Origin: Mimachlamys varia
Lineage: Eukaryota > Mollusca > Bivalvia > Pectinida > Pectinidae
DNA: 64,000 bases
Assembly (NCBI GenBank): GCA_947623455.1
Contig: OX392534.1
Span: 10,426,001-10,490,000 of the forward strand
Direction of reading: 5' to 3'
Part shown: piece after piece, positions 45,801 through 56,866 of the stretch
Layout of the letters: each line of letters begins with the position of its first letter
Position numbering within the stretch: position 1 is the stretch's first letter
Translations under genes and position numbers: made by a program
Notes under the pieces: model-generated
Databases searched by the model: none
Seen by the model: only the letters and a program-made list of their open reading frames with translations
What the model was told of the DNA's origin: nothing

Positions 45801-48800
45801 AAGCAAAATAACCAAAAATATATGTCACTGTCGCGTACATCTTGGTCATCTTACATGTATGCTACGAGTGACAATGCCTATACATTTTTTCTGTGGATTG
45901 ACAAGGTTATCTCCCTTTATTACAGAGGTAAAACGTAAAGTGATTAAAAATCGAACATTTTCTAGTTTATCCTGACGAAGTATAACTTATGTAATTTGTC
46001 TAGGAATATATTAGTTCAAAAGGAAGTATCTACTTCCTGTACGTTTATGGTAGTGATCGGGGTTTGAATATTTTCACAAAATGTAAAGTAATTTTATGGT
46101 GTAAGATAGACACTACATTATGTAACATTGTATGATATCTGTTATAGTGATCAAGTTTATAAAATCCCGTTCGTCCATATGTTAACACATTGTACAAAAT
46201 ACACTGATTTATACAATTCTTTCGTTAATAGGTACGGTACCAACGTTTTGACAGTGAGTGGATCTCCGTCAGACTGTTCCAACTCCTTGTCTTCAGGGGG
46301 ATCCTCTGTGAAATCATCCATAGTCTCGTACACACCACGTAACACACGAGACCACATCCCGTCCAGAAAGCTTGGCAAATAGGCTCGCATTCGCTGCTTA
46401 GAACTCTCTTCAAAACAACAGGACAACGATATATCAGTATTAAAACCAACGAACGTATGCTTGACTTTGCAATAGCTCGCTTTGTTTAAAAATACGTGAT
46501 ATTTACTATAACAAGTATAACTTTAGTGTGAAGGAATAAGTCTGTAAACCATACCCGTGGGATCAAATATAGGATATAGAATTTTAAAATAGAGCCTTAT
46601 AATTGGATCAATGTTGCCAAGCACCAAGGTCTTATAGAATATATCTGTGCATAAACCACACTATGTCTGGTAAAATGACTGCACAAATTATCTTTTCTCA
46701 GTACACCATTATGGCTTCATACCAGAACAGGCGTTCTGGTGCTAAACGACTATCTACCTTTTAAGCGTATTTCATATGAACATAACATTTGCTAAAGACA
46801 ACAAGTGAAGTATCTTAAAGATACCTGTAACTAGGAAGAAACGATTAAATAGTTCTTTAAACCATAACCCCTGCCCGGTACTCCAGGCATCAGCTCACAG
46901 TGACCCTAAAACTGTTCATGTCACATGGTTTGTAATTTTACTGTTTTAGTTAAATAATCGATCATTCGTTTAGCCGATACATCCTCTGTGAGCGTTACAG
47001 AAGAGTGACCTCTTTAACGTTACGCACATGGGGAATGTTTTTTGTTGTGCATCAAATATTTGGAATTTGATATACTTGTTTCATAAACAAGAAAATGCAC
47101 ACAGGACTTTTGCTTATCCTATGATACCAGGTATATCTCAAGGAAATGCAGGAGCGTTAGTGATGCCTTATATGTGTACTTGTGTATGATGTGATATTGA
47201 TGTCTCATCGATTCAATCGTCATGTTTATTATTTCATCATAGCCTTTGTAACATTGCTGATAAAGATATTTACAATAAATACTTGGACATGGTGCTTTTG
47301 TATTAGAGCTCAATCAGAAGTTGTCATAATCAAAAAAACACAGTGATGTGAAACAGGTGTTCCACTTAACGATACAAACATTTCCATCCCCTAGTAAGTA
47401 TGTACGGAGGTCACACGAGTGAATACACCATCATCTACTCTACGGGTACAAGCATAATTATATATTTTTTTTCAAGTTACCGATTTCTTCTTTTTCAGCC
47501 ACTTCTGATGCATCTTGAGCCACTTCCAGCAGTTGTCTAGAAACGTTCTCACCTCCGGCTCCAGTACGATGACTGTGGATATGGTGATCTCTAGGATACA
47601 AACCAGACATAAACAATTCAACATGTACCTGTTACTATAGGATACAAACCAGAAATAAACATGTACCAGTAACCATAGGATACAAACCAGACATAAACAT
47701 GTACCTGTTACCATAGGATACAAACCAGACATAAACATGTACCTGTTACCATAGGATACAAACCAGACATAAACATGTAAATGTACATGTTACCATAGGA
47801 TTAAAACAAGGACATTAACATGTACCTGTTACCATAGGATTAAAACCAGACATAAAACATGAACCTGTTACCATAGGATACAAACCAGACATAAACATGT
47901 ACCTGTTACCATAGGATACAAACCAGACATAAACATGTAAATGAACCTGTTACCATAGGATACAAACCAGACATAAACATGTACATGTTACCATAGGATA
48001 CAAACCAGACATAAAACATGAACCTGTTACCATAGGATACAAACTAGACATAAACATGTACATGTAACCATAGGATACAAACTAGACATAAAACATGAAC
48101 CTGTTACCATAGGATACAAATCAGACATCAAACATGTACCTGTAACCATAGGATACAAACCAGACATAAAACATGAACCTGTTACCATAGGATACAAACC
48201 AGACATAAACATGTACAGACCCGTACACGTTCGCTGTTCCATCTTAGACGCAAACGGTACGGAAGTGCTTCGGAAATGCTACTCAAATGATACGGAAATT
48301 CTACGCAAACGGTACGGAAATGCTACAGAAATGCTACGCGAACGGTACGGAAGTGCTACTCAAATGGTACGGAAATGCTACGGAAATGCTACACAAACGG
48401 TACGGAAATGCTACGGGTGACGCTTGCAAACGGTCGATCACATTTACGGATTTTTATAAAAACGGATCCACATAATCACACATACAAACGAAACGAAATA
48501 CCCATAATGCATTGGGAAACGTGTGCTGAAACCGAATGTGGAGATCCAGCGTGTACACATGCGTACGATTGTTTTTTAATGTTTGCTTTGCCATTAAGAT
48601 AATGGTATGAGAGTGAAACAAACAGACATGCCTTAAAAGTAATTGGGAACAATATCAAATATCGGTAATATTGGAACATGTATTAAATTTTTCCGTCATA
48701 GAGACCTGACGTACGCTGACAGGTAGCTATGGGCATCAGTCGGAACACCTCGGATATTCTCTTCCGAGCTTGCCGGAGAGGCCCGATGTTGTCCGACTGG

Positions 48801-51800
48801 CTGGGGCATATGACCTTGATATTTTTATTTTATTTTATTTAATGTTAAATTTAGTCAGATTCATACATATTGATAAAAGCCTTGTTTTTTGTTTTGTAAA
48901 TTTTTGAGACAGATTATTTTCAAAATTCTGAGTTTATGCAGCTTATAAAAACATGAACTATTCGTTTCGTCAGATTTATTCCGTAAAATTTCCAACCGAA
49001 CGTTTCGCGAACGCTTTGTAAATGACGCTAGTGCTACGGAAATGGTACGGTAGTGCGACGCAAATGCTACGGTAATGCTACGGTAGTGCGACGCAAATGC
49101 TACGGTAATGCTATGGAAATGCTACGCAAACGGTACGGAAATGCTACGGTAATGGTACGGAAGTGCTACGGAAATGCTACGCAAACGGTACGCTTAAAGT
49201 GGAACAGCGAACGTGTACGGGTCTGTACCTGTAACCATAGGATACAAACCAGACATAAACATGTACCTGTTACCATAAGATACAAACCAGACATAAACAT
49301 GAACCTGTTACCATAGGATACAAACATGACATAAACATGTACCTGTTACCATAGGATACAAACCAGACATAAACATGTACCTGTTACCATCAGATACAAA
49401 CCAGACATAAACATGTACCTGTTACCATAGGATACAAACCAGACATAAACATGTAACTGTTACCATTGGATACAAACCAGACATAAAAATATACCTGTTA
49501 CCATAGGATACACACTAGACATCAAAATGTACCTGTAACCATTGGATACAAACCAGACATAAACATGTACCTGTTACCATAAGATACACACAAGACATAA
49601 ACATGAACCTGTTACCATAGGATACAAACCAGACATAAACATGTAGCTGTTACCATAAGATACACACCAGACATCAACCTGTTACCATAGGATACACACC
49701 AGACATAAACATGTACCTGTTACCATCAGATACAAAAAAGACATAAACATGTACCTGTTACTATAAGATACACACCAGACATAAACCTGTTACCATAGGA
49801 TACAAACCAGACATAAACATGTACCTGTTACTATAAGATACAAACAAGACATAAACATGTACCTGTTACAACAGGATACAAACCAGACATAAACATGTAC
49901 CTGTTACCATAGGATACAAACCAGACATAAACATATACCTGTTACCATAGGATACACACCAGACATAAACATGAACCTGTTACCATAGGATACAAACATG
50001 ATATAAACATGTACCTGTTACCATAGGATACAAACCAGACATAAACATGCACCTGTAACCATAGGATACAAACCAGAAATAAACATGAACCTGTTACCAT
50101 AGGATACAAACCAGACATAAACATGTACCTGTTACCATAGGATACACACCAGACATAAACATGTACCTATAACCATAGGATACAAACTAGGCATACACAT
50201 GTATCTGTTACCATAGGATACAAACCAAACATAAACATGTACCTGTAACCATAGGATACAAACCAGACATGAACATGTACCTGTTATCATAGGATACAAA
50301 CCAGACATAAACATGTACCTGTTACCATAGGATACAAACCAGACATAAACATGTACATGTTACCATAGGATACAAACCAGACATAAACATGTACCTGTTA
50401 CCATAGGATACAAACCAGACATAAACATGTAACTGTTACCATTGGATACAAACCAGACATAAACATGTACATGTAACCATAGGATACAAACCAGACATAA
50501 ACATGTACCTGTTACCATAGGATACAAACCAGACATAGACATGTACCTGTTACCATAGGATACAAACCAGACATAAACATGTACATGTTACCATAGGATA
50601 CAAACCAGACATAAACATGTACCTGTTACCATAGGATACAAACCAGACATAAACATGTACATGTAACCATAGGATACAAACCAGATATAAACATGTACCT
50701 GTTACCATAGGATACAAACCAGACATAAACATGTACCTGTTACCATAGGATACAAACCAGACATAAAAATATACCTGTTACCATAGGATACACACTAGAC
50801 ATCAAAATGTACCCGTAACCATTGGATACAAACCAGAAATAAACATGTACCTGTTACCATAAGATACAAACAAGACATAAACATGAACCTGTTACCATAG
50901 GATACAAACCAGACATAAACATGTAGCTGTTACCATAAGATACACACCAGACATCAACCTGTTACCATAGGATACACACCAGACATAAACATGTACCTGT
51001 TACCATCAGATACAAAAAAGACATAAACATGTACCTGTTACTATAAGATACACACCAGACATAAACCTGTTACCATAGGATACAAACCAGACATAAACAT
51101 GTACCTGTTACTATAAGATACAAACAAGACATAAACATGTACCTGTTACAACAGGATACAAACCAGACATAAACATGTACCTGTTACCATAGGATACAAA
51201 CCAGACATAAACATGCACCTGTAACCATAGGATACAAACCAGACATAAACATGAACCTGTTACCATAGGATACAAACCAGACATAAACATGTACCTGTTA
51301 CCATAGGATACACACCAGACATAAACATGTACCTATAACCATAGGATACAAACTAGGCATACACATGTATCTGTTACCATAGGATACAAACCAAACATAA
51401 ACATGTACCTGTAACCATAGGATACAAACCAGACATGAACATGTACCTGTTATCATAGGATACAAACCAGACATAAACATGTACCTGTTACCATAGGATA
51501 CAAACCAGACATAAACATGTACATGTTACCATAGGATACAAACCAGACATAAACATGTACCTGTTACCATAGGATACAAACCAGACATAAACATGTAACT
51601 GTTACCATTGGATACAAACCAGACATAAACATGTACATGTAACCATAGGATACAAACCAGACATAAACATGTACCTGTTACCATAGGATACAAACCAGAC
51701 ATAGACATGTACCTGTTACCATAGGATACAAACCAGACATAAACATGTACATGTTACCATAGGATACAAACCAGACATAAACATGTACCTGTTACCATAG

Positions 51801-54800
51801 GATACAAACCAGACATAAACATGTACATGTAACCATAGGATACAAACCAGACATAAACATGTACCTGTTACCATAGGATACAAACCAGACATAAACATGT
51901 ACCTGTTACCATAGGATACAAACCAGACATAAAAATATACCTGTTACCATAGGATACACACTAGACATCAAAATGTACCCGTAACCATTGGATACAAACC
52001 AGAAATAAACATGTACCTGTTACCATAAGATACACACAAGACATAAACATGAACCTGTTACCATAGGATACAAACCAGACATAAACATGTACCTGTTACC
52101 ATAAGATACACACCAGACATAAACCTGTTACCATAGGATACACACCAGACATAAACATGTACCTGTTACCATCAGATACAAACAAGACATAAACATGTAC
52201 CTGTTACTATAAGATACACACCAGACATAAACCTGTTACCATAGGATACAAACCAGACATAAACATGTACCTGTTACTATAAGATACACACCAGACATAA
52301 ACATGAACCTGTTACAACAGGATACAAACCAGACATAAACATGTACCTGTTACCATAGGATACAAACCAGACATAAACATGTACCTGTTACCATAGGATA
52401 CAAACCAGACATAAACATGTACCTGTAACCATAGGATACAAACCAGACATAAACATGTACCTGTAACCATAGGATACAAACCAGACAAAAGCATGTACCT
52501 GTAACCATAGGATACAAACCAGACATAAACATGTACCTGTTACCATAGGATACAAACCAGACATAAACATGTATCTGTAACCATAGGATACAAACGAGAC
52601 AAAATCATGTACCTGTTACCATAGGATACAAACCAGACATAAACATGTATCTGTAACCATAGGATACAAACCAGACATAAACATGTATCTGTAACCATAG
52701 GATACAAACCAGACAAATCATGTACCTGTTACCATAGGATACAATCCAGACATAAACATGTACCTGTAACCATAGGATACAAACCAGACATAAACATGTA
52801 CCTGTTACCATAGGATACAAACCAGACATAAAAATGAACCTGTTACCATAGGATACAAACCAGACATAAACATGTATCTGTTACCATAGGAAACAAACCA
52901 GACATAAACATGTACCTGTTACCATAGGATACAAACCAGACATAAACATGAACCTGTAACTATAGGATACAAGCCAGACATAAACATGTACCTGTAACCA
53001 TAGGATACAGACCAGACATAAACATGTACCTGTAACTATAGGATACAAACCAGACATAAACATGAACCTGTAACTATAGGATACAAACCAGACATAAACA
53101 TGTACCTGTAACCATAGGATACAGACCAGACATAAACATGTACCTGTTACCATAGGATACAAACCAGACATAAACATGTACCTGTAACTATAGGATACAA
53201 ACCAGACATAAACATGTACCTGTAACCATAGGATACAGACCAGACATAAACATGTACCTGTTACCATAGGATACAAACCAGACATAAACATTTACATGTA
53301 ACCATAGGATACAAACCAGACATAAACATGTACCTGTAACCATAGGATACAAACCAGACAAAAACATGTACCTGTAACCATAGGATACAAACCAGACATA
53401 AACATGTACCTGTTACAATAGGATACAAACCAGACATAAACATGTACCTGTTACCATATCGGATGCCATACACGAATCAGCCACTTTACTCAAGTTAACA
53501 ACGTTTTCTGTTGTTTTTTATGTAAAAAATAATTAACAAAACTAATAAAAGCCTGAAAAACCGAAATTAACATAGCCAAACCTGCGATGGATTTACTTAA
53601 AATGAAAAGCCTGTTTCGAAATGAGATTTCGAGGATAAACACAAAACATGGATAAACTACGGTTTATATTCAACGTTGTCCTTAGAGCATAACTTACCTT
53701 GCCGTTTTCGTCTCTAGGGCCGAGTACTTGTCCTCTAGTTCTCGGTAACGCTTTCTCTCTATGTCGATCTCCGTTCGAAGTCTCTGCATTGACACTGTAT
53801 CCTCGTATCCGCGCAGTTTGGAATCTGAATTAACAGCAATACGTATCAATATCTGTATTGAGTGCTTGATCCTGAGGGTAATGTTTGGTCGTCTGGGTAA
53901 TACATTGTAAGTAAGGTATTTTAGTTCAACAATTTTCTGTTGACGACTTCCTTTGGTAAAAGTGGATAAAATAACAGGAAACCTCTTTATCAAAGTAGGT
54001 AATTATCTTTTGTAACACAATTCAGCAACGACACATAATGTTGGATAATAGACAGTTTATTCGTGATCGTAAATTACACCGACATCACAAGTACGTGTTC
54101 ACGGTATTATAACATCATCAAACTTGTTAGTACTTCGGCGTTGTGTCTCAGTCTGGCTAAGTCAATTGTCTTCTACATCTTTACTAGCACTAGCCTGTAG
54201 CCCTCCTGGCAGTCTCTCGTGTAGACTGTCAAAGTCTTAATCCACGGCCTTCTAAACACAGACTGCCCCCATCCAATACTAGCTCATACTTATAATTACT
54301 AATCCCCTTCGTGTGCAAAGTAGTGCCGTCTGCATTCATAATTAATGTCCAGACCAGTATACGTACTGCACCCTGCCCCGGTTTACTGATGTAATAGACA
54401 GAGACCTAATTAACCACTAGTTTACTTTAATAACAAATCACAGCATCTAGGCTAATTAATACTTCCAGATGGTACAGCTACCGTGATATATCATATCAGC
54501 ATGCCTACTTTGTTACACTTTACTGACTGACTTAAACTGTGAAGTGAGAATACTTACAACTGACACTCAAGGTATTAGGATATACGACTATAGGTAAAAT
54601 AGTTAAATAACATAAGCGTCACCAGTGAACATTTTCAATTTGATTTTTATTGCTATAACATTTATCAATTTGTTAAAGATATCGGATATCGTTTTTTATT
54701 AATAAATGTTTGTAAGTTGCGTTTTCATTGATTAAATATTTTGTTTTAAAAGAACATGAAAATCATTAGATGATCTAGGCAGGTACCATCTGCGTAAGAT

Positions 54801-56532
54801 CATTCCATTTGATAACCGATAATATCAAGTGTACCTTTATCTATTTTGGTTATTGTAGCTCAGTCGACCTTACCCAATATTTTTTCTCCTTCAGTCATCT
54901 CTATATCCATATACTAGTAACACAGAATGCTAATATGCATTACATATTTCCCATTTAACCAATAACTGATAACACAGAAAATTGTATGTGTGCTTTAGTA
55001 TAAACTTGATGGGACTTACTCAGTTCCTGGTTTTCAATCATCGCCGCCACTAATTGTTCCTGTAGAACGGTCAGTTGGTGTTCAAACACTGTTAAGTCGG
55101 TCCTTTCATCTCCAGCAGTGTCTGTACATGTCTGTCCGCTCGTACGAACTGACGGCTGCCCATTTGAAGATAGCATTTCAAATGGCTGTCAAAATTGACA
55201 TTTACTTATTAACATCGGCAAAATCAAGGAAAACAAAAACAGATATCAAAATTCGGTCATAATGTAAAACATGTAAAAGTAAAAACAATATATGTATTAA
55301 GTAGATGAAACCAGATTCGACAACAAAAATCTATGATAAAGAAACTCACAAGTCAGCTAGGAAATCTAAGTTGGCAGTTAAAGGAAGATTAGAATTACAA
55401 GGACAAGGACAAATGAGACGAACATATCTTTTTCATCTTCCAAAAAGATCAGACCAGAATTAGATATAAAAAATATCACAAAGCAGTGGATCAACTTTAA
55501 ATCACGCCATTTTAAACTCGTGTCAGCTCATACATGTATATATAGAAAAACAGACTCTTAAGTACATGAAGCAATATCGCAGTGATCTGATTGTGTGGTT
55601 TAAACAGCAAACTGGGCTTCCATAATTCTACTGAACGATTAGGGATTAGAGACATTAACATAATGTTACCATAATCTTCATCATTGAAGGAGATTTTTAA
55701 ATAAAAAAGTTCAAGAATAGGAGATAGCTAAATGTGACAACAAACGTATTCATCAATAAGGCTTCTAAAGAAACCCTATTTGTAGCGCTTGTGTGACCTG
55801 ACCTGCTTTGATGCCTTAGTACATGTTATTACTTGTGGTATCCTTACCAGGATACAGATACTGTGAACGTACATTTGTACTTATAGTTTATTACTTATTT
55901 TGGCCCACACAAATGAGTATATTCAGTAAAGCATTTCATCGTATCCCAGAACTTGGGGGAAAGAACATATTCTAAATGGTGGGTTTATAATTCATTTTGT
56001 AATTCATAAAGAACTAGATTTTCGTTTTCTAACGTTTGTTTTCTAACTAAATTTGCAGAAAATACATAAAATGACTTTTAAACACCGGAGCTAAAATTGG
56101 TCCTTACTGCATTATACTCCTTTTAGCGTAGAACAGAAATAAACCAGGTAGCACAATAGTTAATTGGCAGAATCCTAATACTTACTGTTGATAATATACA
56201 ATACAAAAAGTGGAACTAGCACAATCATAGTTTAGCGGAATGTTTTATAACGATGGTTTTATTTACAATAATCGCTAAAATAAAATATATTTTGTAACCG
56301 CCAATACATGGTACATGTAACATACCAGCTGTTTACGTTTTATCAAAAAGCTGACGTGTTCGCGTCAATGGAAGCATAACATGGAAAGCCAAGTAAATAT
56401 AGACATTACCTCTTCATCAGCCGTGGCTGATATGGCCCCACTGTGGCTACCCTTCGTGTGATCCTCCCCGCTCTCCTCCATACTGGTAGTCCTCTTACGT
56501 AGGGACCCTAATCGTGTACGGATCCTATCCAT
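30624..56532 (-). CDS. GRAMD4: GRAM domain-containing protein 4 (17 coding exons)
   Basis: Membrane protein of the GRAMD4/DIP family, known in vertebrates for apoptosis-linked roles at ER/mitochondrial membranes. The exon entries give coordinates; every junction is GT-AG with matching phase and the total is 1,872 nt, 623 aa plus stop (human about 578). Order: short basic N-terminus, Ser-rich linker, coiled coil (about 75-138), amphipathic Arg-rich region, paired hydrophobic segments (about 250-290), helical linker, second hydrophobic region (about 353-400) with YPRLKRKYDSSYKIWMSLPT matching the human 'CPRLRAKYDTPYIIWRSLPT', acidic linker, GRAM domain (about 473-575), and a polar tail. The family match is from memory of the human protein and is strong across several blocks. 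Introns 3 and 9 are expanded by repeats. Confidence 0.95.
30893..30945. repeat. 15-bp tandem repeat
   Basis: 'atggtacactat' / 'atggtacactatatggtac' repeated about 3.5 times in GRAMD4 intron 16. Confidence 0.85.
31140..31620. repeat. ~29-bp minisatellite in GRAMD4 intron 16
   Basis: About 15 copies of 'cttacagacgcggtgatatc' + 'tggaaccga', degrading at the 3' side. Confidence 0.92.
32200..32265 (-). CDS. GRAMD4: GRAMD4 exon 16 (GRAM)
   Basis: Acceptor gtttcag, donor aaa|gtgagt, 22 codons, phase 0-0: CKPYGFLPGNGMALEVAVTG then NK. The LPG.GM segment matches the human GRAM 'LPGSGMGIAV'. Confidence 0.93.
32320..32665. repeat. 55-bp minisatellite in GRAMD4 intron 15
   Basis: Six units of 'atcaatccaccaatgtataa' + 'ttcatccaccgataatctgt' + 'gacttacactagttt'. 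The phrase 'tgacttacac' recurs at 32361, 32416, 32471, 32526 and 32581, exactly 55 bp apart. Confidence 0.95.
33854..33935 (-). CDS. GRAMD4: GRAMD4 exon 15 (GRAM)
   Basis: Acceptor ctttttcag, donor aag|gtaagt. 1 nt plus 27 codons: FICFERKNSPSPKNIVIPL then TDIVRFQK, the core beta-strands of the GRAM/PH-like fold. Confidence 0.93.
34296..34386 (-). CDS. GRAMD4: GRAMD4 exon 14 (GRAM start)
   Basis: Acceptor attatcgcag, donor aaag|gtgata. 91 nt encode WKGGRRCTLINKDKAFAAGL then KNGKIYLTK, aligning with human 'GWRCCLINRDRKMPTDYIRN' and 'GVLYVTEN'. The phase (1 in, 2 out) links exons 13 and 15 exactly. The donor is non-consensus at +4 to +6. Confidence 0.88.
34620..34660. repeat. poly-G-rich tract
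   Basis: 'gggggagggggggggggagg' on the plus strand within GRAMD4 intron 13 (C-rich in the transcript); potential G-quadruplex on the non-template strand. Confidence 0.7.
35016..35130 (-). CDS. GRAMD4: GRAMD4 exon 13 (linker before GRAM)
   Basis: Acceptor cgttgcag, donor tcag|gtacac. 38 codons plus 1 nt. The start is acidic and poorly conserved; QFCELFSLPLAESPLS matches human 'NFHEIFNLTENERPLA'. Confidence 0.88.
35535..35689 (-). CDS. GRAMD4: GRAMD4 exon 12 (second membrane region, signature block)
   Basis: Acceptor cgtttag, donor aaa|gtaagg. 2 nt plus 51 codons: LAFGVKLFIINYFYNKYPRL, then KRKYDSSYKIWMSLPTDVQ. This is the block that identifies the family. Confidence 0.96.
36453..36559 (-). 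CDS. GRAMD4: GRAMD4 exon 11 (membrane segment)
   Basis: Acceptor tgtatag, donor gag|gtaagt. 107 nt: LLTWRHQATRQLFTGLMFVF then IVSCFLPSMYLFKLG, a hydrophobic hairpin-like segment aligned with human 'LYVALWAAFLASCFFPYRLV'. Confidence 0.93.
37819..37862 (-). CDS. GRAMD4: GRAMD4 exon 10 (short helical linker)
   Basis: 44-nt exon between aatctcag and aag|gtaagt: NGLKDAADSLEKVK, matching human 'NLFGKMADILEKIKN'. Confidence 0.9.
38374..41903. mobile_element. 3.5-kb pearl/Helitron-like element with ~17 tandem 161-bp units
   Basis: The left side begins 'aagaggcccatgggcctaaa' + 'tggtcatctgac', then ~700 bp of unique sequence. The core (39080-41840) is a tandem array of a ~161-bp unit. The right side ends 'gacgacgacggacgaagcac', then a ccttcggg-looped hairpin and 'gtcagatgacctaaa'. 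The terminal tggtcatctgac / gtcagatgacct segments are subterminal inverted repeats. Such left end + tandem core + hairpin right end is the layout of bivalve pearl-type, Helitron-related non-autonomous elements (established in the literature; assignment here is by structure only). It sits in GRAMD4 intron 9. Confidence 0.8.
39080..41840. repeat. 161-bp satellite-like array with 484-bp higher-order repeat
   Basis: About 17 units, each with a GC-rich 'ggccccgcccctctggcccc' box and 'ggatgcaatccattcaagca'. Blocks around 39372, 40339 and 40823 are almost identical (shifts 967 and 484 bp, i.e. 6 and 3 units), giving a trimeric higher-order repeat. All 60-90-codon frames at 39372-41478 are repeat artefacts. 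Confidence 0.95.
41950..42140. mobile_element. possible MITE fragment ('attcgcga' type)
   Basis: Repeated, partly inverted 'attcgcgaa' motifs (41980-42040) and 'cccccgcgaataagatt' near 42115 suggest a degraded inverted-repeat element. Boundaries unclear. Confidence 0.3.
42246..42637. mobile_element. TTAA-flanked MITE, copy 1
   Basis: The element (42250-42633) has TIRs aggcccaatatacgtaactt / aagttacgtatattgggcct and is flanked on both sides by TTAA (42246-42249 and 42634-42637). TTAA duplication is the piggyBac target, although the TIR does not start CCC. A second copy lies at 56867-57181. No transposase frame. Located in GRAMD4 intron 9. Confidence 0.88.
43113..43178 (-). CDS. GRAMD4: GRAMD4 exon 9
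   Basis: Acceptor ccaatacag, donor cag|gtgaga. 22 codons, phase 0-0: PEETLGISDKFNLVLQVARK then VQ, aligned with human 'KEDLTVSEKFQLVLDVAQKA'. Confidence 0.94.
43436..43805. mobile_element. dispersed palindromic repeat, copy 2
   Basis: Close copy of 16628-17184 with about 190 bp of the middle missing: same 'cgccatgttggatagag', cacgcgacgtgacgtcac and cacaaaatgtggt hairpin. In GRAMD4 intron 8. Confidence 0.85.
43859..43910 (-). CDS. GRAMD4: GRAMD4 exon 8
   Basis: Acceptor cttttcag, donor aag|gtacgt. 1 nt plus 17 codons: GFKVTFSYFDSGKEPDK, the linker after the first membrane region. Confidence 0.88.
44650..44741 (-). CDS. GRAMD4: GRAMD4 exon 7 (first membrane region)
   Basis: Acceptor gttgtag, donor cca|gtaaga. 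30 codons plus 2 nt: LYMYTVWMGWLLPLVVFLIV then CRLVVTYLQH, aligned with human 'VYMNAVWHGWAIPLFLFLAI'. Confidence 0.94.
45028..45115 (-). CDS. GRAMD4: GRAMD4 exon 6
   Basis: Acceptor ggtag, donor acg|gtaagt. 1 nt plus 29 codons: ALKPYISTVKGVHNLLTWTA then PSYTVLVFT, matching human 'AKPVTNFVKNLSALSDWYSV'. An alternative acceptor 4 bp upstream would break the frame. Confidence 0.92.
46236..46407 (-). CDS. GRAMD4: GRAMD4 exon 5
   Basis: Acceptor gttttgaag. SSKQRMRAYLPSFLDGMWSR, then a Glu/Asp-rich stretch DDFTEDPPEDKELEQSDGDP and LTVKTLV. The donor is the weak point: gtacct at 46235 is chosen because phase 2 is required by exon 6; gttggt a few bases earlier is also phase-compatible and would remove two codons. 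Confidence 0.82.
47481..47590 (-). CDS. GRAMD4: GRAMD4 exon 4
   Basis: Acceptor tatcctag, donor tcg|gtaact. 110 nt. A His/Gly-rich start, then QLLEVAQDASEVAEKEE, a helical stretch continuing the coiled-coil region. The exon is poorly conserved; the frame is fixed by phase on both sides. It abuts the 38-bp minisatellite directly at its 5' edge. Confidence 0.8.
47591..48218. repeat. 38-bp minisatellite, block 1 (GRAMD4 intron 3)
   Basis: About 16 units of 'ccataggatacaaaccagac' + 'ataaacatgtacctgtta', beginning within a few bases of the exon 4 acceptor, so the repeat itself supplies the end of the intron. Confidence 0.96.
48218..49227. mobile_element. ~1-kb TIR element inserted in 38-bp minisatellite
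   Basis: Ends agacccgtacacgttcgctg and its inverse (cagcgaacgtgtacgggtct) near 49227. GTAC (or TA) on each side restores a minisatellite unit, so the target is either TA with CAGACCC ends (Tc1/mariner style) or GTAC. Both subterminal regions (48240-48420 and 49025-49200) are made of short direct repeats of 'ggtacggaaatgctacgcaa'. No transposase. The plus frames at 48211-48602 and 49053 are repeat artefacts. Confidence 0.8.
49228..53455. repeat. 38-bp minisatellite, block 2
   Basis: About 110 units of the same 38-bp repeat. Variant units such as 'cacactagacatcaaaatgt' mark higher-order copies: a ~1,166-bp block around 49,950-50,760 recurs at 51,190-51,930, with an earlier related block from 49,480. 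All 60-136-codon minus frames (MSGLYPMVTGTCLCLVCILW type) are this repeat translated: 38 is not a multiple of 3, and all three frames are open. Confidence 0.97.
53698..53824 (-). CDS. GRAMD4: GRAMD4 exon 3 (coiled coil)
   Basis: Acceptor taattcag, donor aag|gtaagt. 127 nt: KLRGYEDTVSMQRLRTEIDI, then ERKRYRELEDKYSALETKTA. Matches human 'AEMLRQELDRERQRRMELEQ'. Confidence 0.93.
53830..55010 (-). other. GRAMD4 intron 2
   Basis: AT-rich; no additional exon, repeat array or element recognised. Confidence 0.6.
55020..55185 (-). CDS. GRAMD4: GRAMD4 exon 2
   Basis: Acceptor ttttgacag, donor tga|gtaagt. 55 codons plus 1 nt. A Ser/Thr-rich start, then FEHQLTVLQEQLVAAMIENQ, the first coiled-coil heptads. 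Confidence 0.9.
56410..56532 (-). CDS. GRAMD4: GRAMD4 exon 1 (main start)
   Basis: ATG at 56532-56530, 41 codons to donor gag|gtaatg, phase 0. The basic N-terminus MDRIRTRLGSLRKRTTS resembles human MLRRLDKIRFRGHKRDD in charge and length. There are no in-frame upstream ATGs close by. Confidence 0.85.
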
Positions 56533-56866
56533 GTAGACGTCAATGCTAGGTCTATTACATTACTACAAGTCAAAGTATGACGATATCAGTAGTTCGTCGG
56601 ATATCAGGATCAAACGATTAACTGCAAAGCTGTTCTTTGGAGATTCGTATACTAGTATATTGGATTTTCTAATGAGGACGATTTATCTAAAGATTGATTT
56701 CGTAACTGCAATACGTAAGGAGCGTTATTAGTGCTGATTAGATACCAATACACAACGAATAATAGCATAAGCTGAAATCGGACGCTTGTGAAGATCTTTT
56801 AATTATATCTATAATCAAGAAGGTGTTTGGTTTTAGTGTTCTTTCATAGGATATAATTATAGTTAA

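Noticed and set aside
52881..53291. 136-codon minus ORF and similar 60-codon frames at 49,942-53,473
   Set aside because: Repeating MSGLYPMVTG-type peptide is the 38-bp satellite in translation; all three frames are open.
49228..53455. CRISPR-like regular repeats
   Set aside because: Units are contiguous with no spacers, in a eukaryotic intron; it is a minisatellite.
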